Source: Actinacidiphila bryophytorum
GTDB taxonomy: Bacteria; Actinomycetota; Actinomycetes; Streptomycetales; Streptomycetaceae
Assembly: GCF_016916835.1 (NCBI RefSeq)
Contig: NZ_JAFFIX010000016.1
Span: 1-64,000, forward strand
Length of the DNA: 64,000 nt
Direction: 5' to 3'
Position 1 is the first letter of the stretch, and each line of letters begins with the position of its first letter. Under the pieces are notes generated by a model. That model had not been told where the DNA came from. It saw nothing but the letters and a program-made list of their open reading frames with translations, and searched no databases. Positions 61,971-64,000 of this stretch are shown here, in pieces. The translations under genes were made by a program, and so were the position numbers.

Positions 61971-64000
61971 TCAAAGTTGCCTCCCCGGCCACACCGTGAG
62001 GTCCAACACCGCATGTGCCGCGGACACTTGACGGAGCGTCACCAGTGTCGTGGCGCCGTCCGCGCCGCTGACGCACATGCGCGAGCCGGCTGCGAGCTGC
62101 GCCCGGGCGACGGCCGTGACCCGCCCCTGCGCCTGTGCCTGGCGGCAGCCGTCCAGGGTGCCGGGTGCCGCCCGGTCGAGCGCCACGAGCCCGGCCCCGG
62201 CCACGAACGACTCGCCGTCGGGCGTGAACACGAAGGTCCCGCTCCCGCCCTCCACGGTGACCTGAGGCGGATCCGCCTCCACGACCACCCCGTTCCCGGC
62301 ATCCACCTCGACCCCTCGATACTCCCGCCCCCCGACAGCCGTCGCCTCCGGCGCGCCGCCACGCGCTACGTCGCCCCCGTCCCCCCGCCCCCCGAAGGCC
62401 AGAACCCCGACAACCCCAACAACCACGACCCCCACGGCAACCCACCCCCCGACCACGACTTTCCCCCACCTTCTCCGCCCCGGGTACGCCGACGTCACGC
62501 CGCCCGGAGGGGCAGCACCCGGGGCTGGCCCCGGACGGACCGGCGAGTTGGCCTGCGCGGCCGGCACCGCAGCCGCACCGAGCGCCCCGCCTCCCGCCGC
62601 TGGCACCGGCACCCCACCGGGAGGCGTCGCGCCCGGAATCCCGCCCGCAGCCGGGTACGACCCCCGGCTTCCAATCGGCGCCGGTGGCATCTGCACCGCG
62701 CCCGGAGGAGTTGCCCCCGCCAGTACCTGCGCAGCCGCGCCGCCCGGGGCCCCGCCCGCAGCAGGGGGCACATCCGAGCCTGACGGCGCCGGCGCACCCG
62801 GCACCCCAGCCGGCGCCGCAGGCAGACGCACCCCACCCGCAGGCGTCGCACCCGGCGCAGCCGCACCCGGGACGCCTCCCGTAGGCACAGGACCCCCCGG
62901 CACAGCCGGATGCGCACCCGGCACCGCGGGCGCCCCATGCACCGCTTCACCCGGCAGCGGCAGCCCAGCCCCCGCCGGAGGCGGCACCGGCGCAACCGGA
63001 TGCGTGCCGGCCGCAGCAGGCACCACCGGCGCAGCCGCACCCGGGACCCCGCCCCCCGCAGGCACAGGCCCCCCCGGCGCAGCCGGATGCGGACCCGGCG
63101 CCGCAGGCACATGCACCCCACCCGCAGGCGTCGCACCCGGCGCAGCCGCACCCGGGACGCCTCCCGCCCCCGCCGGAGTGCCCACCGGGGGCGGCGGGGG
63201 CGGGAGCGGGGTGGGTTGGGGCCAGGTTGTGGGGGGCGCGGGGAGGGGTGGGGGGAGGGTCAGGAGGGTTTGGAGGGGGGTGGGGAGCCAGGGGGTGGGG
63301 GGGCGGTGGTGGGTGGCTTGGGTGCACATCCCTATGACCTGGGAAGGGGACGGACGCAGGGCCGGGTCCTTGATCAGGCAGCGGGTGACGATCTCGCGCA
63401 GCTCCCCGGGGAGTTCCGAGAGGTCGGGCTCCTCGTGGAGTGCGCGGGTGGCGAAGGGCGGGACGCCGATGGCCGCGTAGGCGGCGAGCTGGCCGAGGGC
63501 GAAGACGTCGGTGGCCGGGGCGGGGGCCTTGTCCGCGGCTTGCTCCGGCGAGGAGAAAGCGGGGATGCCGGGCGCGTCGGCGGCGGCGCGGGTGACGCCG
63601 TAACCGGTCACACGCGGCCCGTCCGCGGCGAGCAGCACCGTGCCGGGGCCGAGCCCGGCGTGCACGACCCCGGCGTGGTGGACGGCGCGCAGCGCCTCGG
63701 CGACGCCTGCGACCAGGCGCAGCACGACGGGGACGGGAAGGGGCCGCCCGGTGTCGGAGACGGCCGCGTGCAGGGTGAGCGCGGGCACGTACGCGGCGGC
63801 GAGCCAGTAGCGCGTACCGTCGTGGCCGCTGCCGAGCACGGGCACGGTGTACGGTCCGTGCACCCGCCGCACCGCCTGCACGTCGTGCTCGAAAGCCGCG
63901 GCGAAGCCGGACCTGGCGGCCAGCTCGGGGCGTACCGCCGTGAGGGCGACGGGCCTGCCGTCGGGCGCGTAGGCGAGGTAGACCGGGCCGAGGGCGCCGA
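61971..64000 (-). CDS. Degenerate Ser/Thr kinase, transmembrane, 5' end outside the window
   Basis: The minus-strand frame is open past 64000, so the N-terminus is missing; about 676 residues are visible. It starts GALGPVYLAYAPDGRPVALTAV, where the ATP-site lysine is Thr. The catalytic loop HRDLKPxN is VVHAGLGPGTVLL, and DFG is GYG (PRVTGYGVTRAA). Thus all catalytic residues are gone, and it is a pseudokinase. Downstream are a very Pro/Ala/Gly-rich linker of about 250 residues with repeated GVPGAAAPGATPAGG units, a transmembrane helix (VVVGGWVAVGVVVVGVVGVLAF), and an exported domain of about 130 residues with two cysteines. Such an arrangement suggests an external-signal receptor that binds partners, not a phosphotransferase. 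Confidence 0.87.
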   Translation of the reverse strand, partial: GALGPVYLAYAPDGRPVALTAVRPELAARSGFAAAFEHDVQAVRRVHGPYTVPVLGSGHDGTRYWLAAAYVPALTLHAAVSDTGRPLPVPVVLRLVAGVAEALRAVHHAGVVHAGLGPGTVLLAADGPRVTGYGVTRAAADAPGIPAFSSPEQAADKAPAPATDVFALGQLAAYAAIGVPPFATRALHEEPDLSELPGELREIVTRCLIKDPALRPSPSQVIGMCTQATHHRPPTPWLPTPLQTLLTLPPPLPAPPTTWPQPTPLPPPPPPVGTPAGAGGVPGAAAPGATPAGGVHVPAAPGPHPAAPGGPVPAGGGVPGAAAPVVPAAAGTHPVAPVPPPAGAGLPLPGEAVHGAPAVPGAHPAVPGGPVPTGGVPGAAAPGATPAGGVRLPAAPAGVPGAPAPSGSDVPPAAGGAPGGAAAQVLAGATPPGAVQMPPAPIGSRGSYPAAGGIPGATPPGGVPVPAAGGGALGAAAVPAAQANSPVRPGPAPGAAPPGGVTSAYPGRRRWGKVVVGGWVAVGVVVVGVVGVLAFGGRGDGGDVARGGAPEATAVGGREYRGVEVDAGNGVVVEADPPQVTVEGGSGTFVFTPDGESFVAGAGLVALDRAAPGTLDGCRQAQAQGRVTAVARAQLAAGSRMCVSGADGATTLVTLRQVSAAHAVLDLTVWPGRQL

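Overview
The window is typical high-GC actinobacterial chromosome, most likely Streptomyces or a close relative in the Streptomycetaceae. The clues are very strong third-position GC, frequent GTG and TTG starts, ATGA/GTGA start-stop overlaps inside operons, an ethylmalonyl-CoA pathway operon headed by ccr, CUT1 and CUT2 sugar transporters with ROK, GntR and IclR regulators, and the short GC-rich intergenic repeats common in Streptomyces. I see no rRNA, tRNA, CRISPR array, prophage or intact insertion sequence. The region is a mosaic of catabolic operons.

Layout. 0-4.1 kb: ethylmalonyl-CoA operon (ccr 3' end, ethylmalonyl-CoA mutase, MaoC hydratase, acyl-CoA dehydrogenase). 4.3-5.8 kb: phosphatidylserine decarboxylase and synthase. 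5.8-6.5 kb: repeats and a 175-bp MITE-like element. 6.5-11 kb: glycerate kinase, Nudix hydrolase, SCP2-type lipid-binding protein behind a twin operator, a small internally duplicated protein and an FAD oxidoreductase. 11-15.7 kb: reductive pyrimidine catabolism (F420-type LLM oxidoreductase, dihydropyrimidinase, class III aminotransferase, beta-ureidopropionase) from one promoter. 16-19.4 kb: cell-envelope proteins of unknown role and a repeat protein. 19.5-23.2 kb: MarR/isochorismatase-fold pair, a membrane-anchored protein, ZIP transporter and SGNH esterase. 23.3-28.7 kb: transketolase and a glutamate-type ABC transporter led by a TfoX-C protein. 29-34.5 kb: DUF6278-like protein, exonuclease III, metallo-hydrolase, PcaL-like fusion, membrane protein, ROK kinase.

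33.3-44.5 kb looks like a myo-inositol locus. A CUT2 ABC transporter and ROK kinase lie on the minus strand, a GntR regulator in the middle, and a coupled operon iolG-iolE-iolC-iolB-iolD on the plus strand. 44.9-49.1 kb: two exported proteins (the first behind two Crp-type motifs), a cysteine hydrolase and a WD40 protein with a degenerate kinase domain. 49.4-53.1 kb: a small HTH regulator, a broken DUF2975 gene, an EPSP synthase paralogue, a KDPG-aldolase-like protein and an AIM24 protein. 53.1-59.2 kb: beta-glucoside uptake and hydrolysis under a ROK repressor. 59.3-61.5 kb: allantoinase with a divergent IclR (AllR-like) regulator. The last 2 kb hold a second degenerate kinase that runs off the end.

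No single new defence or biosynthetic system stands out. The most distinctive signal is a set of well-preserved proteins that have lost catalytic residues: two kinase-fold proteins, an enol-lactonase domain with Ser to Ala, a KDPG aldolase with the Schiff-base Lys replaced by Thr, and an isochorismatase-fold protein with Cys replaced by Gly. Several repeats are also caught in the act of altering genes: a translated repeat array at the iolE/iolC junction, a duplicated gene tail at 29 kb, and repeats forming the 3' end of a membrane-protein gene. The clean operators (19531-19556, 54503-54523, 8811-8840, 38357-38366, 15749-15760) are readily testable.
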